From Candidatus Frackibacter sp. WG13 (lineage in GTDB: Bacteria > Bacillota > Halanaerobiia > Halobacteroidales > Acetohalobiaceae): 45,906 nt of DNA. Numbering within the stretch: position 1 is the first letter of the stretch; the number at the start of each line of letters is the position of its first letter. Of the stretch, positions 8,207 through 16,282 are shown in pieces. The notes below the pieces were generated by a model. That model did not search any database, was not told the origin of the DNA, and was given only the letters and a program-made list of their open reading frames with translations. Both the position numbers and the translations under genes were made by a program. The stretch is from contig NZ_FOTT01000027.1 of the NCBI RefSeq assembly GCF_900114655.1, positions 1-45,906 on the forward strand. Reading direction: 5' to 3'.

Positions 8207-8248
8207 TGCAACCAGTGAGATAAATTTTCTCGTCTGGTTGCATTTTTT
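8207..8248 (+). terminator. intrinsic terminator after fchA
   Basis: TGCAACCAG and CTGGTTGCA arms with an inner GAG/CTC pairing, followed by six Ts. Confidence 0.9.
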
Positions 8249-8285
8249 ACATTTTGAAAGGAGTTTGAAGAGCGAAGTGTCTAGT

Positions 8286-8420
8286 TTATTCATTGTTATG
8301 GACCTTTTCGAGTTGATGATATTGCTCTATTAATGCTTTTATATATTCTTGACGAGTAATTTTTTTATCTATTAATTTATATATTAACTGCGATTCATGT
8401 TTTAATTTTTTCATTAACAT
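8286..8420 (-). CDS. small hypothetical protein on the minus strand
   Basis: 44 residues, beginning MLMKKLKHESQL and ending in a charged helix with several Gln, Glu and Lys. On the minus strand the ATG at 8420 is preceded by AAAGGAG at a good distance; a second in-frame ATG lies two codons later. The composition suggests a short two-helix protein. The length and ESQL-I-KLI pattern faintly recall Spo0E-type phosphatases, but the SQELD signature is not met, so I do not assign that. It lies alone between fchA and the DUF1657 gene. Confidence 0.55.
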   Translation of the reverse strand: MLMKKLKHESQLIYKLIDKKITRQEYIKALIEQYHQLEKVHNNE

Positions 8421-8604
8421 TCAACTCCTTTAATTTTTAGTGTCACTGTTCTACTATTATTCTGGTTATTAAAAGTTTTTTAATACTAGTATATCTTAAC
8501 AAGGATAATGATGGTGTTTAAAACATTAATTTAAAGTTATAAAAATGATAAATTGCGACAAGCTAAGAAATAATAAATTTTATAATTTAAAAGGAGGCAG
8601 ATTA

Positions 8605-8811
8605 ATGACTACAAAAGATGATCTACAACAAGCAGTAAGTGCGGCTGAAGGTTTAAAGACTCAATTGGAGACTTTTGCTCAGGATACTAATGACCAAGAA
8701 GCAGCCCAGATGTTCAAAGGTTTAGCGCAGAATCTGGATAATTGTACCCAACAGTTAAATGGTAGATTTGATTATGTTAAGCAAGAAGAACCACAATATC
8801 AAGGTCAATAG
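8605..8811 (+). CDS. DUF1657 family protein
   Basis: 68 residues, soluble and helical, ending in QEEPQYQGQ, which matches the C-terminal signature of DUF1657 proteins of spore-forming Firmicutes as I know them. The middle holds LETFAQDTNDQEAAQMF, also family-like. Function is unknown; family genes often sit beside spore-associated genes, and here spoVT follows. AAAGGAGG 8 nt before the ATG at 8605 decides the start over a longer in-frame possibility at 8545. Its own terminator follows. Confidence 0.8.
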   Translation: MTTKDDLQQAVSAAEGLKTQLETFAQDTNDQEAAQMFKGLAQNLDNCTQQLNGRFDYVKQEEPQYQGQ

Positions 8812-8840
8812 ATAATTATAAATTAAATATTTTTTATGAT

Positions 8841-8875
8841 AGGCGTTCATCTTGATTGGTGAACGCCTGTTTTTA
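8841..8875 (+). terminator. intrinsic terminator between DUF1657 gene and spoVT
   Basis: AGGCGTTCA/TGAACGCCT perfect 9-bp stem with a short T tract. Confidence 0.88.
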
Positions 8876-8942
8876 TATTCAAATTCAGCATAAAATTCAA
8901 TATATTTCATATACTATTAAAAAGCTAGGAGGTGTAATAATA

Positions 8943-9485
8943 ATGAAAGCAACAGGAATAGTAAGAAAAATAGATAATTTAGGTAGAGTTGTAATTCCTA
9001 AAGAAATACGCAAAGAAATGAAGATCAATAATGGAAACACTTTAGAGATATTTGTAGACCAAGATGATAGTGTGATATTAAAAAAGTATAGTCCAGTAGA
9101 AGAGTTAGACCGGGTAGAAGACTATATTGATACCTTAGTAGAAACTACCGATTGTGATGTTATGATCACTGATGCAGATAAAGTAGTAGCGAGTTCTGAA
9201 GATATGGAATGTTATGTTAAGAAACCAGTTGGTCATGGAGTTAAGGAAGCTATGCAGAGTAGGACAACTAAAACAATTAAGACAGCTAAAGAAGAAGATA
9301 TTTGTGAAGAGTGTGGGAAACAAGAAAAATGTCAATTAGAATCAGTCTTAATAGCTCCCATTATTAAACAAGGTGATGTATTAGGTTCAGTTATTTTATC
9401 TACAACAGGAAGAGAATTAGGTGATTATGAAGGGAAAGTAGCAGAAACAACTGCTAAAATTTTTAGTAAGCAATTAGGATTATAA
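8943..9485 (+). CDS. spoVT: SpoVT-type transcriptional regulator (AbrB N-terminus, GAF-like C-terminus)
   Basis: 180 residues. The first 50 are a swapped-hairpin AbrB DNA-binding domain with GIVRKIDNLGRVVIPKEIR, close to SpoVT/AbrB. Residues 55-180 form a GAF-like sensor domain, which in this family distinguishes SpoVT from AbrB. A CEECGKQEKC stretch in the GAF part has three Cys and may bind metal; I have not seen this as a family hallmark. SpoVT tunes late forespore genes. AGGAGGTG before the ATG at 8943 decides the start. Confidence 0.88.
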   Translation: MKATGIVRKIDNLGRVVIPKEIRKEMKINNGNTLEIFVDQDDSVILKKYSPVEELDRVEDYIDTLVETTDCDVMITDADKVVASSEDMECYVKKPVGHGVKEAMQSRTTKTIKTAKEEDICEECGKQEKCQLESVLIAPIIKQGDVLGSVILSTTGRELGDYEGKVAETTAKIFSKQLGL

Positions 9486-9514
9486 TAAATTAATAGTAGT
9501 TCAATTTTACATCA

Positions 9515-9538
9515 AGGGCCTTCAATCGAGAAGGCCCT
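9515..9538. terminator. GC-rich hairpin after spoVT without a T tract
   Basis: AGGGCCTTC and GAAGGCCCT (one unpaired position) form a strong hairpin, but no T run follows on either strand. It may be a weak terminator or a 3'-end stabiliser. Confidence 0.5.
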
Positions 9539-9546
9539 AAACGCTA

Positions 9547-9562
9547 TGTGACAAAAATCACA
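9547..9562. promoter_or_regulatory. CRP/FNR-type operator upstream of the polyferredoxin gene
   Basis: TGTGA-N6-TCACA (spacer CAAAAA) is an exact two-half-site match to the CRP-like consensus, about 90 nt before the start codon. A near copy with the same A-rich spacer lies at 16607-16622 before nrdJ. Confidence 0.6.
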
Positions 9563-9650
9563 TAAAAATATGACTTTTAAACTTTCATTCTCTAATTAGA
9601 TAAGTTAAAATATTATATATAAGCTTAATATCTAATTGGAGGGATAGTAT

Positions 9651-10658
9651 ATGGAAAAACAGAAATGGTATAACAATATAGTAAAAGTTAGGAATATAGT
9701 TCAAACTATTTTTTCTCTTTTTTTACTGTATGCAGGATGGCAATTTTATCGTTTTGTACGTTACTTTGAAACTGGAGGTAAGACAGAGTTTGTAACTAGA
9801 CCAGAAGCAGTAGATGGTTTTTTACCAATTAGTGCTTTATTGGCTTTAAAACAATTATTGGTTGCTAAGGTTTTTGACCCGCTTCATCCAGCAGCGTTAG
9901 TAATATTTTTAACGATTATATTAATTTCGTTCTTATTTAAGAAAGGTTTTTGTAGTTGGTTATGTCCGGTAGGAACAATTTCAGAATGGCTTGGTAAATT
10001 AGGAGAAAAGCTTTTTGGCAGAACATTTGAACTACCAAAGGTAGTAGATTGGTTACTAATGATTCCTAAGTATTTGATTTTAGGTTTTTTTGTGAAAGTT
10101 ATCTTAATCGATATGCCCATTATGTCGGTAATGGGCTTTTTACAATCTCCTTATAACTTAATAGCAGATGTAAAGATGTTACATTTCTTTCTTGATTTAA
10201 GTTCATTTGCAATTAAAGTTTTAATCTTTTTGGCTGTTGCTTCAATTTTAATTAAAAATTTTTGGTGTAGGTACTTATGTCCGTATGGTGCTTTATTAGG
10301 AGTAGTTAGTTTAGTCAGCCCAATTAAAGTTACTAGAAATGAAGAGACATGTATTAATTGTGGTTCATGTACAAAAGTTTGTCCTAATCAAATAGAAGTG
10401 CACAATCAAGAGCGTATCAGTTCACCTGAATGTAATGCTTGCTTAAATTGTATTAGTAATTGTTCGCAAGAGGATGAAACTCTAAAGCTTTCAATCTATA
10501 ATAAATTAAAGGTGTCTACAATGACATATCCAGTCTTATTATTAGGAGTATTTTTATTAATGATTACAATTGCTAAATTAACTGGGTATTGGGAGAGTGG
10601 AATTACTAAAGAGATGTATCAACAATTTATTCCTAAGGCGGAGTACTTTAACCATTAG
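9651..10658 (+). CDS. NapH/CcoG-like membrane polyferredoxin
   Basis: 335 residues. Membrane segments at about 15-32, 75-100, 135-155, 180-205 and 290-310. Two CxxxCP motifs (CSWLCPVG, CRYLCPYG) are typical of NapH/NosR-type proteins. A soluble ferredoxin domain carries CINCGSCTKVCP and CNACLNCISNC, for two [4Fe-4S] clusters. Such proteins pass electrons between the membrane pool and periplasmic reductases or assembly systems. No reductase is adjacent, so the partner is unknown. The upstream CRP/FNR-like site suggests redox or respiratory control. GGAGGG precedes the ATG. Confidence 0.85.
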   Translation: MEKQKWYNNIVKVRNIVQTIFSLFLLYAGWQFYRFVRYFETGGKTEFVTRPEAVDGFLPISALLALKQLLVAKVFDPLHPAALVIFLTIILISFLFKKGFCSWLCPVGTISEWLGKLGEKLFGRTFELPKVVDWLLMIPKYLILGFFVKVILIDMPIMSVMGFLQSPYNLIADVKMLHFFLDLSSFAIKVLIFLAVASILIKNFWCRYLCPYGALLGVVSLVSPIKVTRNEETCINCGSCTKVCPNQIEVHNQERISSPECNACLNCISNCSQEDETLKLSIYNKLKVSTMTYPVLLLGVFLLMITIAKLTGYWESGITKEMYQQFIPKAEYFNH

Positions 10659-10664
10659 ATATTT

Positions 10665-10699
10665 AAAAGCAATTGCTAATTAGCAATTGCTTTTGTTTA
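10665..10699 (+). terminator. intrinsic terminator after the polyferredoxin gene
   Basis: AAAAGCAATTGCTAATTAGCAATTGCTTTT is one perfect palindrome around 10679, followed by a T-rich stretch; it could work on both strands. Confidence 0.85.
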
Positions 10700-10740
10700 T
10701 GGTATAATTAAATTAAATATTAAAAAGGTTGGGATCTAAT

Positions 10741-11478
10741 ATGGAAGAAGTCTTAGTTATGAGTCTTTTAGCTGGATTAGCAATTGTTTTAGGTGGTTTA
10801 TTAACTTTTATTATGGATAAATTAAGTTCAAAGTTATTAGCTGCTATATTGGGTTTTTCTGCAGGAATAATGATATTTATATCTATTTTTAAGTTTATAC
10901 CATCTTCATGGAATAATAATACCCCCTTGGTTACAATATTAGGTTTAGGAATGGGGATTACTTTAGTCTGGTTATTAGATATCTTTATACCTCATCACTG
11001 TTTGCATCGTTCACATTCTGAAAATAATGGTAGTTCAAATAACGATGGTCAATTGATAAAGATAGGTTTAGTAATCGGTTCGGGAGTAGCTTTACATAAT
11101 TTAGTAGAAGGCTTGGCGGTAGGGGCAGGACACTTTGCAGAGGAACATTTAGGAATCTACATTGCATTGGCTTTAGCCTTACATAACTTACCGATAGGGG
11201 TTGCTATTGCTACCCCCTTGAAACTAGGAAGATTGAATAATATTAATATATTATTGATTACGACTTTAGTAGGGTTATTTACCCCTTTAGGAGCACTTAT
11301 TAGCCTTTATCTATATAAAATATCAGAAGCTTTTATTTCTTTTGGTTTGGCATTATCAGCAGGACTAATGTTAAATATTATTCTTCGAGAGTTAATTCCT
11401 GAAGCATATGAGTATAATAAAGGATTTGCTAGTTTAGGTTTAATTTTGGGTATTATACTTCTTAAACTATTACATTAG
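10741..11478 (+). CDS. ZIP-family divalent metal transporter (ZupT-like)
   Basis: About 245 residues with eight predicted membrane helices and a histidine-bearing cytoplasmic loop (PHHCLHRSHSE) after helix 3. The metal-site helices are visible: HNLVEGLAVG in helix 4 and HNLPIGVAIA in helix 5. The usual Glu of HNxPEG is Ile here, so the second metal-site ligand is missing, which may alter specificity. It imports zinc, iron or manganese in characterised relatives. A TTG at 10729 is in frame, but the ATG at 10741 behind AAAGG-TTGGG is more likely. Monocistronic. Confidence 0.88.
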   Translation: MEEVLVMSLLAGLAIVLGGLLTFIMDKLSSKLLAAILGFSAGIMIFISIFKFIPSSWNNNTPLVTILGLGMGITLVWLLDIFIPHHCLHRSHSENNGSSNNDGQLIKIGLVIGSGVALHNLVEGLAVGAGHFAEEHLGIYIALALALHNLPIGVAIATPLKLGRLNNINILLITTLVGLFTPLGALISLYLYKISEAFISFGLALSAGLMLNIILRELIPEAYEYNKGFASLGLILGIILLKLLH

Positions 11479-11520
11479 ATAGGTTTTGTGGTCAAACCAT
11501 TCGATCATTAGACATAACTA

Positions 11521-11549
11521 TTGACAGGAGGCTGATTATTATTTATAAT
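11521..11549 (+). promoter_or_regulatory. sigma-A promoter of the hydroxyacid dehydrogenase gene
   Basis: TTGACA (11521-11526), 17-nt spacer, TATAAT (11544-11549). The roughly 100-nt leader contains a 10-codon reading frame (11615-11647) with its own AGGTGAT, which might be a leader peptide. Confidence 0.75.
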
Positions 11550-11658
11550 TAATAATAGTTTAATGGTAAGTTAAAGTAATTAAGTAAAAAATATTGAAGC
11601 ACTAGGTGATTAAAATGACAATCGAAAACAAAGAAAAAGTTAACTAGGAGGAGTTATT

Positions 11659-12612
11659 ATGCGTGTAGTAATGTTAGAATCATTATCAGTAGAAGAAGAG
11701 ATTATTAATGATTTGGCAGGTGAGCTTAAGAGTAAGGGACACGAATTTGTGGCTTACGATGACCGTGTAGAGGACGAAGATGTAATTATAGAGCGAGCCG
11801 CTGATGCAGATGTTTTAATCATAACTAATCTGCCTCTTTCTAAAAGAGTCATTGAGTCATGTCCAAATCTTAAATTCATTTCTGTTGCTTTCACGGGAAT
11901 CGATCATATTGCTGTAGAAGCATGCAAAGAGCAAGGTATTACGATCTCTAATGCACCAGGTTATTCAACTCATTCAGTAGCTGAATTAGCAATCGGTCTT
12001 ATAGTATCAGTTATGCGTAATATAGTTGCTTGTGATGCTGCTACAAGAGAGGGGAAGACTAGAGAAGGATTGATTGGGAACGAATTATATGGTAAGACGC
12101 TTGGCATTATTGGAACTGGAAGTATAGGTTTACGAGTTGCTGAGATTGGAAAGGCTTTTGGTTGTGAGTTAATTGCTTATAGTCGTTCTGAAAAGCAAGA
12201 AGCTAAGGACTTAGGGGTTACATATGCTGACTTAGAGACTGTGATGTCTAAGAGTGATATAGTAAGTCTTCATGTTCCGTACACAAAGGAGACAGAAGGA
12301 CTTATAGATGAAGAATTGATTTCTTTGATGAAAGAGTCAAGCGTCTTTATTAATACGGCTCGCGGGCCTATTGTAGATAGTGAGGCGTTAGCTAATGCCT
12401 TAAATGAAGGTAGGATTGCTGGAGCAGGTATTGATGTATTTGAAATGGAGCCTCCGATTACGGAAGATCACCCATTATTAAATGCACAGAATACGGTTGT
12501 AGCTCCACATGTTGCTTTTGCTACCCCAGAAGCTTTCTATCGAAGAGCTCAAACTGTTTTTGAAAATATTATTAACTGGGATGCAGGAAATCCACAAAAT
12601 ATAATGGTGTAA
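11659..12612 (+). CDS. D-isomer 2-hydroxyacid dehydrogenase (NAD-dependent)
   Basis: 317 residues. The nucleotide-binding motif GIIGTGSIGLRVAEIGKAFG is at about 150-170. Catalytic Arg lies in NTARGPIVD (about 235), Glu follows in the DVFEMEPP stretch, and His in VVAPHVAF (about 285). This is the full family set. It reduces a 2-oxoacid with NADH; substrate could be glyoxylate, hydroxypyruvate, phosphohydroxypyruvate or pyruvate, and no ACT domain is present, so it is not a full-length SerA. Codon use is slightly richer in GC than neighbours. AGGAGGAG precedes the ATG. Confidence 0.88.
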   Translation: MRVVMLESLSVEEEIINDLAGELKSKGHEFVAYDDRVEDEDVIIERAADADVLIITNLPLSKRVIESCPNLKFISVAFTGIDHIAVEACKEQGITISNAPGYSTHSVAELAIGLIVSVMRNIVACDAATREGKTREGLIGNELYGKTLGIIGTGSIGLRVAEIGKAFGCELIAYSRSEKQEAKDLGVTYADLETVMSKSDIVSLHVPYTKETEGLIDEELISLMKESSVFINTARGPIVDSEALANALNEGRIAGAGIDVFEMEPPITEDHPLLNAQNTVVAPHVAFATPEAFYRRAQTVFENIINWDAGNPQNIMV

Positions 12613-12654
12613 GTAAAGCTTAGAAAAAATTAAAAGATATTGATTAAAAATAAT

Positions 12655-12703
12655 AACTTCTATCCTTCTATTATACTTTGGGAAGGATAGGAGTTTATTA
12701 TTT
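12655..12703 (+). terminator. intrinsic terminator after the hydroxyacid dehydrogenase gene
   Basis: CTATCCTTC and GAAGGATAG arms with flanking AACT/AGTT pairing, then a T-rich tract. Confidence 0.85.
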
Positions 12704-12787
12704 TATAGAGGAAAATCAAGTAATTTCACAGTAATATTGTTGTAGGGTAAAGGGTTGAGAAATAGTAAATTAGAAAGGAAGATATAA

Positions 12788-13645
12788 ATGTCAATTATGG
12801 ATAATGAAAAAATAGGTTATATTTTTATTATTTCAGCTATGTTAATTTGGGGGAGTGTTGGGGTATTTGCTCGTTTTATTCCTCAACCTTCAATAGTTAT
12901 CGTTTTTTATCGTGTTTTATTTGCGTCTCTTTCTTTATTATTTATGTTAGCATATAATAAGGATTTAAATTTTGATTTAAAAGGGAATAATAAGATTCTT
13001 ATATTAACGATGGGGGTTGCTTTAGCTCTAAATTGGATTTTCTTTTTTAAAGCAATCAAGATCACCACTATTGCTAGTGCTACTCTAAGTTATTATTCTG
13101 CGCCTATCATACTAACTATGTTATCAATTATATTTTTAAAAGAAAAGTTAACTAAACAAGGGACTGCAGCTTTGCTATTAGGTTTTATCGGTATTTCAGT
13201 TATGTTACTAGGTGGGAGTAGTAACGGTTTAACAACAATACAGCTAAAAGGAATAGGCTATGGATTAATAGCAGCTGCCTTTTATGCTTTATTTACTTTA
13301 AATAATAAATTAGTTTCTAATCTTTCTGCGCAGTATTTGACGTTATTACAAACAGGAATATCCTGCTTGATTTTATTGCCATTTATTATACATTATCCAT
13401 TACCAAACTTAAAGTCATTATTCTTATTGTTAATTATGGGGGTTGTACATACAGCAATTGGACTAATTTTATATATTAAAGGTTTAAGGATTAGCAAGGT
13501 GCAGGATGTAGGAGCTTTGAGTTATTTAGATCCTTTAAGTGCTATATTTTTTGGTATTATTGTATTTGGGGAGATTCCTAGTCTTGCTACTTTGATTGGA
13601 GGAGGACTAATTTTGTTTGGGAGTTATATAATTATTTCTAAGTGA
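12788..13645 (+). CDS. EamA-family drug/metabolite transporter
   Basis: 285 residues with about ten membrane helices in two EamA halves (roughly 10-135 and 150-283). The conserved first-helix pattern MLIWGSVGVFAR and the GFIGISVML/GGGLILFGSY ends of both repeats are typical. It is an inner-membrane exporter or importer of a small metabolite; the substrate cannot be read from sequence. AAAGGAAG precedes the ATG. The 120-nt gap after it has no terminator I can recognise. Confidence 0.88.
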   Translation: MSIMDNEKIGYIFIISAMLIWGSVGVFARFIPQPSIVIVFYRVLFASLSLLFMLAYNKDLNFDLKGNNKILILTMGVALALNWIFFFKAIKITTIASATLSYYSAPIILTMLSIIFLKEKLTKQGTAALLLGFIGISVMLLGGSSNGLTTIQLKGIGYGLIAAAFYALFTLNNKLVSNLSAQYLTLLQTGISCLILLPFIIHYPLPNLKSLFLLLIMGVVHTAIGLILYIKGLRISKVQDVGALSYLDPLSAIFFGIIVFGEIPSLATLIGGGLILFGSYIIISK

Positions 13646-13774
13646 TTAAGGCTAGTGAAGATATGATGTATATAAATAAGGTTAATTGAAATAATAAAAA
13701 ATGATAAGGTTATTTTTAGATGGTAGGAGAAGTTGATAGAAGACTAAGGGTGGTTGGGTTAAGGAGTGAAAAAA

Positions 13775-14296
13775 ATGGCCCACAAATACGTAAGTTGGAA
13801 AGTGTTGATTGTAGCTTTAGTTGTAGTAGGAGTTTTAGGATATGGAACTATTAAGTATACTGAACGTCCAAAATTTTGTGCCAGTTGTCATGAAATTGAA
13901 CCTGCATATAATAGTTGGAGTACTTCTACTCATGACGGTATTAATTGTATGGAATGTCATGCTGACGAAGGAAAAATTGGATTAATTAAGCGCAAATTGG
14001 CTGCCTCAAAAGAAATCTATAAACATCTGCTAGGTGAGACTGAAAATATTGAGGGAGATGTACCTAGTGAGCGTTGTATAAAATGTCACGAAGAGATTGA
14101 AACAGTAAGCGAGAGCGACCAAATTAATATTCCTCACCAAAAACATATAGGTGCTAATATTGAATGTACTGCTTGTCATGCAGAAGTCGTTCATGGAAGT
14201 ACAGGGTATAGAAGTCCTGGGATGGCGGTATGTTCTAAATGTCATGATGTTTATAATCCTGACAAGTGTATTAAATGCCATCAAAAAGTTAGTTAA
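13775..14296 (+). CDS. membrane-anchored multihaem c-type cytochrome, NapC/NrfH-like (six CXXCH)
   Basis: 173 residues with one N-terminal membrane anchor (about 10-28) and six haem-binding motifs: CASCH, CMECH, CIKCH, CTACH, CSKCH and CIKCH. NapC/NrfH proteins have four haems, so two are extra. They take electrons from the quinol pool and hand them to periplasmic reductases. No reductase lies next to it. A GTG at 13766 is in frame, but AAGGAG at 13761-13766 serves the ATG at 13775. It needs a cytochrome c maturation system that is not in this window. Confidence 0.88.
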   Translation: MAHKYVSWKVLIVALVVVGVLGYGTIKYTERPKFCASCHEIEPAYNSWSTSTHDGINCMECHADEGKIGLIKRKLAASKEIYKHLLGETENIEGDVPSERCIKCHEEIETVSESDQINIPHQKHIGANIECTACHAEVVHGSTGYRSPGMAVCSKCHDVYNPDKCIKCHQKVS

Positions 14297-14363
14297 AGAC
14301 GTTATAGAATTAATTTTACAATATTCTTAGCTAGTGTTTAATATGGATATGGAAGTAATATCG

Positions 14364-14396
14364 AAGCATCTCTTCTATATAGAAGAGATGCTTTTT
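14364..14396 (+). terminator. intrinsic terminator after the six-haem cytochrome gene
   Basis: AAGCATCTCTTCT/AGAAGAGATGCTT perfect stem with an ATAT loop and a T run. Confidence 0.92.
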
Positions 14397-14427
14397 AGTC
14401 TAAGTTAAAGTTAAAGGAGATGATCAA

Positions 14428-14874
14428 ATGTCAGAAACGGTTTTCTTTATAATTGCCTTAATTGCTGGTATATCAATGGCTATTCAAGGTTCATTAAATT
14501 CAGTATTTGGTAAGATAGTTGGTCTTTGGGAAGCAACATTTGTAGTTCATATAATTGCTACTACTTTAGTGGCGATTATTATATTTATCTTGAATTTAAA
14601 TAAAGGAGATTTTAGTAACTTAGCAGAGGCACCGTGGTATACGTATTTAGGTGGAATTTTAAATGTTATTATCTTATATGGAGTTGTAATTAGTATGCCA
14701 GAATTAGGAGTTGCTAATGCTACAACAATAATTATTGCGGGACAGGTTACTACAGCAGTAATTATTGATCATTTTGGTTTTTGGGGTTTAGATGCTGTAC
14801 CTTTTCAATGGATTAAGTTATTAGGAGCAGCCTTTTTAGCGGTCGGGGTTAGATTGATGTTAAGTACTGGATAA
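14428..14874 (+). CDS. small DMT transporter, DUF606/YdcZ family
   Basis: 148 residues with five predicted membrane helices. GISMAIQGSLNSVFGKIVG near the N-terminus and GGILNVIILYGVV in the middle are typical of the YdcZ/DUF606 family, which work as small dimeric transporters, often encoded as tandem pairs. Here only one copy is present. AAAGGAGATGA precedes the ATG. Substrate unknown. Confidence 0.85.
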   Translation: MSETVFFIIALIAGISMAIQGSLNSVFGKIVGLWEATFVVHIIATTLVAIIIFILNLNKGDFSNLAEAPWYTYLGGILNVIILYGVVISMPELGVANATTIIIAGQVTTAVIIDHFGFWGLDAVPFQWIKLLGAAFLAVGVRLMLSTG

Positions 14875-14900
14875 AAATAATTATATTAAAGACAAATCTA

Positions 14901-14961
14901 TTGACAATTCTTTTAGGAGACTATATAATATTATTAAAAGCACCCCAACTGGGAGGGGATA
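14901..14961 (+). promoter_or_regulatory. sigma-A promoter with C-tract/G-tract palindrome (site A)
   Basis: TTGACA (14901-14906), 17-nt spacer, TATAAT (14924-14929). From 14940 lies GCACCCCAACTGGGAGGGGAT, an imperfect palindrome placed at the expected transcription start and overlapping the ribosome-binding site of the ferredoxin gene. Equivalent arrangements occur at 16081-16142 and 19881-19946. The shape resembles CsoR/CstR-family operators. Confidence 0.6.
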
Positions 14962-14963
14962 GA

Positions 14964-15146
14964 GTGATTAAAAGGGCTTATATAGATTTAGAAGCTTGTA
15001 ATCAATCACGTGATTGTGAAGCGATGAAGCATTGTACTAAAGAGGCTATTAATTTTGATGATGGTAAGCTATTTATTGACCAACTTTGTAATGGGTGCGG
15101 AAAATGCAAAAAATATTGTAGTAATCAAGCAATTAAGTTAGTTTGA
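14964..15146 (+). CDS. small ferredoxin-like protein
   Basis: About 60 residues. A C-terminal CNGCGKCKKYCSNQAI is a standard [4Fe-4S] motif. The N-terminal part has Cys in a CX5CX5C spacing (CNQSRDCEAMKHC) that does not match a normal cluster motif, so this is a one-cluster ferredoxin with a second, degenerate or differently used Cys set. GTG start at 14964; an earlier in-frame start at 14901 would lie inside the promoter. It is led by palindrome site A and followed at 90 nt by thioredoxin. Confidence 0.8.
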   Translation: MIKRAYIDLEACNQSRDCEAMKHCTKEAINFDDGKLFIDQLCNGCGKCKKYCSNQAIKLV

Positions 15147-15235
15147 TAAGTAATTATGATTAATAAAGAGGAAAGAAAAGAGTTTTATAGAATAAATTAC
15201 TTAGTTAATAATAGTTAAAAGGAGGCGTTTAAGTT

Positions 15236-15559
15236 ATGGCAGGAGAAAATGTGATTGAATTAAATGAAGATAATTTTCAAGAAGAGGTTTTAGAAGTAGA
15301 GGGAAAGGTATTAGTTGATTTTTGGGCTCCTTGGTGTGGACCTTGCAAACAGATAGCACCATTTGTTGAGGAACTAGCTGATGAGTATGCTAGTGAATTA
15401 AAGGTAGGAAAGGTGAATGTTGATAATAATCAAAATTTAGCTGCTGAGTATGGTGTAATGAGTATTCCTACGTTACTTGTATTTGAAGGTGGAGAGATTA
15501 TTGAGAAGCAGGTTGGCTTTACTAATAAGGATGGTTTAAAGGAATTAATTAGTGATTAA
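15236..15559 (+). CDS. thioredoxin
   Basis: 107 residues with the canonical active site WCGPC (Cys34, Cys37) and the cis-proline loop SIPTLLVF. Cytoplasmic disulfide reductase and general reductant donor. AAAGGAGGCG precedes the ATG. Neighbours are a small ferredoxin, a rhodanese, a seleno-glutaredoxin and the class II ribonucleotide reductase, so it may supply electrons to that enzyme. A thioredoxin reductase is not present in this window. Confidence 0.96.
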   Translation: MAGENVIELNEDNFQEEVLEVEGKVLVDFWAPWCGPCKQIAPFVEELADEYASELKVGKVNVDNNQNLAAEYGVMSIPTLLVFEGGEIIEKQVGFTNKDGLKELISD

Positions 15560-15590
15560 TTATTTCTAATTAAACGTATAAACATTAAGT

Positions 15591-15623
15591 AGGAGTAGAG
15601 TTCTTTCTCTACTTCTATTTTTT
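15591..15623 (+). terminator. intrinsic terminator after thioredoxin
   Basis: AGTAGAG/CTCTACT stem with a 6-nt loop and a T-rich tail. Confidence 0.8.
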
Positions 15624-15666
15624 AGTCTGATTTTTATTTAAATTAATATTGGGAGGGTATAGTAAA

Positions 15667-16044
15667 GTGAATAATAAAGTTGTAGTAATTATATTACTTT
15701 TATTAGTAGGTTTTGTAATGTTTAGATCATTTTCGATGACAAAGAACCAAGGGTATCAAGATATTACTGCTTCAGAAGCTCAAAGAATGATTAAAAATGG
15801 AGATGTATTAGTAATTGATGTTAGACAGCCTTATGAGTTTCAAGAAGGACATATTAATGGTTCACAATTAATTCCTTTAGGCAAGATTAAGACTGCTTAT
15901 AAGGAACTTGACCCTAATCAAAAGATTATCTTAGTTTGTACAAGTGGATCACGAAGTTCAAGTGCTGCTAATTTTCTGTCGCAACAAGGCTTTACTAAAG
16001 TTTATAACTTAGATGGAGGTCTTTTAGCGTGGAGTAAACTATAA
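15667..16044 (+). CDS. membrane-anchored single-domain rhodanese
   Basis: 125 residues with an N-terminal membrane helix (about 4-20) and one rhodanese domain. The catalytic Cys is about residue 91 in CTSGSRSSSAA, and DVRQPYEFQEGHI is the usual first motif. It transfers sulfane sulfur to a thiophilic acceptor, probably on the outer face of the membrane if the helix is a simple anchor. GTG start at 15667 behind GGGAGGG; the earlier in-frame TTG at 15649 would overlap that site. A shared role with the thiol proteins around it is plausible. Confidence 0.88.
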   Translation: MNNKVVVIILLLLVGFVMFRSFSMTKNQGYQDITASEAQRMIKNGDVLVIDVRQPYEFQEGHINGSQLIPLGKIKTAYKELDPNQKIILVCTSGSRSSSAANFLSQQGFTKVYNLDGGLLAWSKL

Positions 16045-16080
16045 TAGTATTAAAATTATGGAAATGAATTGTTTATTTCC

Positions 16081-16142
16081 TTGACAATTTAGATTATATA
16101 CTATATAATTTAAATGTAAGTACCCCAGCCCCATGGGGGAAC
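16081..16142 (+). promoter_or_regulatory. sigma-A promoter with C-tract/G-tract palindrome (site B)
   Basis: TTGACA (16081-16086), 17-nt spacer, TATAAT (16104-16109), then TACCCCAGCCCCATGGGGGA from 16121. The palindrome starts 11 nt after the -10 box, as at site A. It drives the leader of the seleno-glutaredoxin gene. Confidence 0.62.
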
Positions 16143-16163
16143 AAAAAATAAATAAGCTATGAG

Positions 16164-16272
16164 TATCCCCTTATAACCCCTATCAATTTTTAAAATTATA
16201 CCTCTCAGTTATAATTTTTTATAAGGGGATATTTTTTTTATTTTAGTAGATACTAAGATAAAAGCTGAGAGG
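16164..16272 (+). promoter_or_regulatory. leader terminator with loop complementary to the Shine-Dalgarno
   Basis: A perfect 13-bp stem (TATCCCCTTATAA at 16164-16176 with its complement at 16219-16231) is followed by eight Ts, so it is a canonical intrinsic terminator placed between promoter and gene. Its 42-nt loop holds CCTCTCAG (16201-16208), which is complementary to CTGAGAGG (16265-16272) at the ribosome-binding site of the glutaredoxin. This pairing would hide the Shine-Dalgarno and resembles a pseudoknot switch. Confidence 0.65.
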
Positions 16273-16282
16273 AGGCTTAATA

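Noticed and set aside
11615-11647. 10-residue leader peptide before the hydroxyacid dehydrogenase
   Set aside because: It has a plausible ribosome-binding site, but no coding bias can be judged at this length and no terminator or pairing suggests attenuation.
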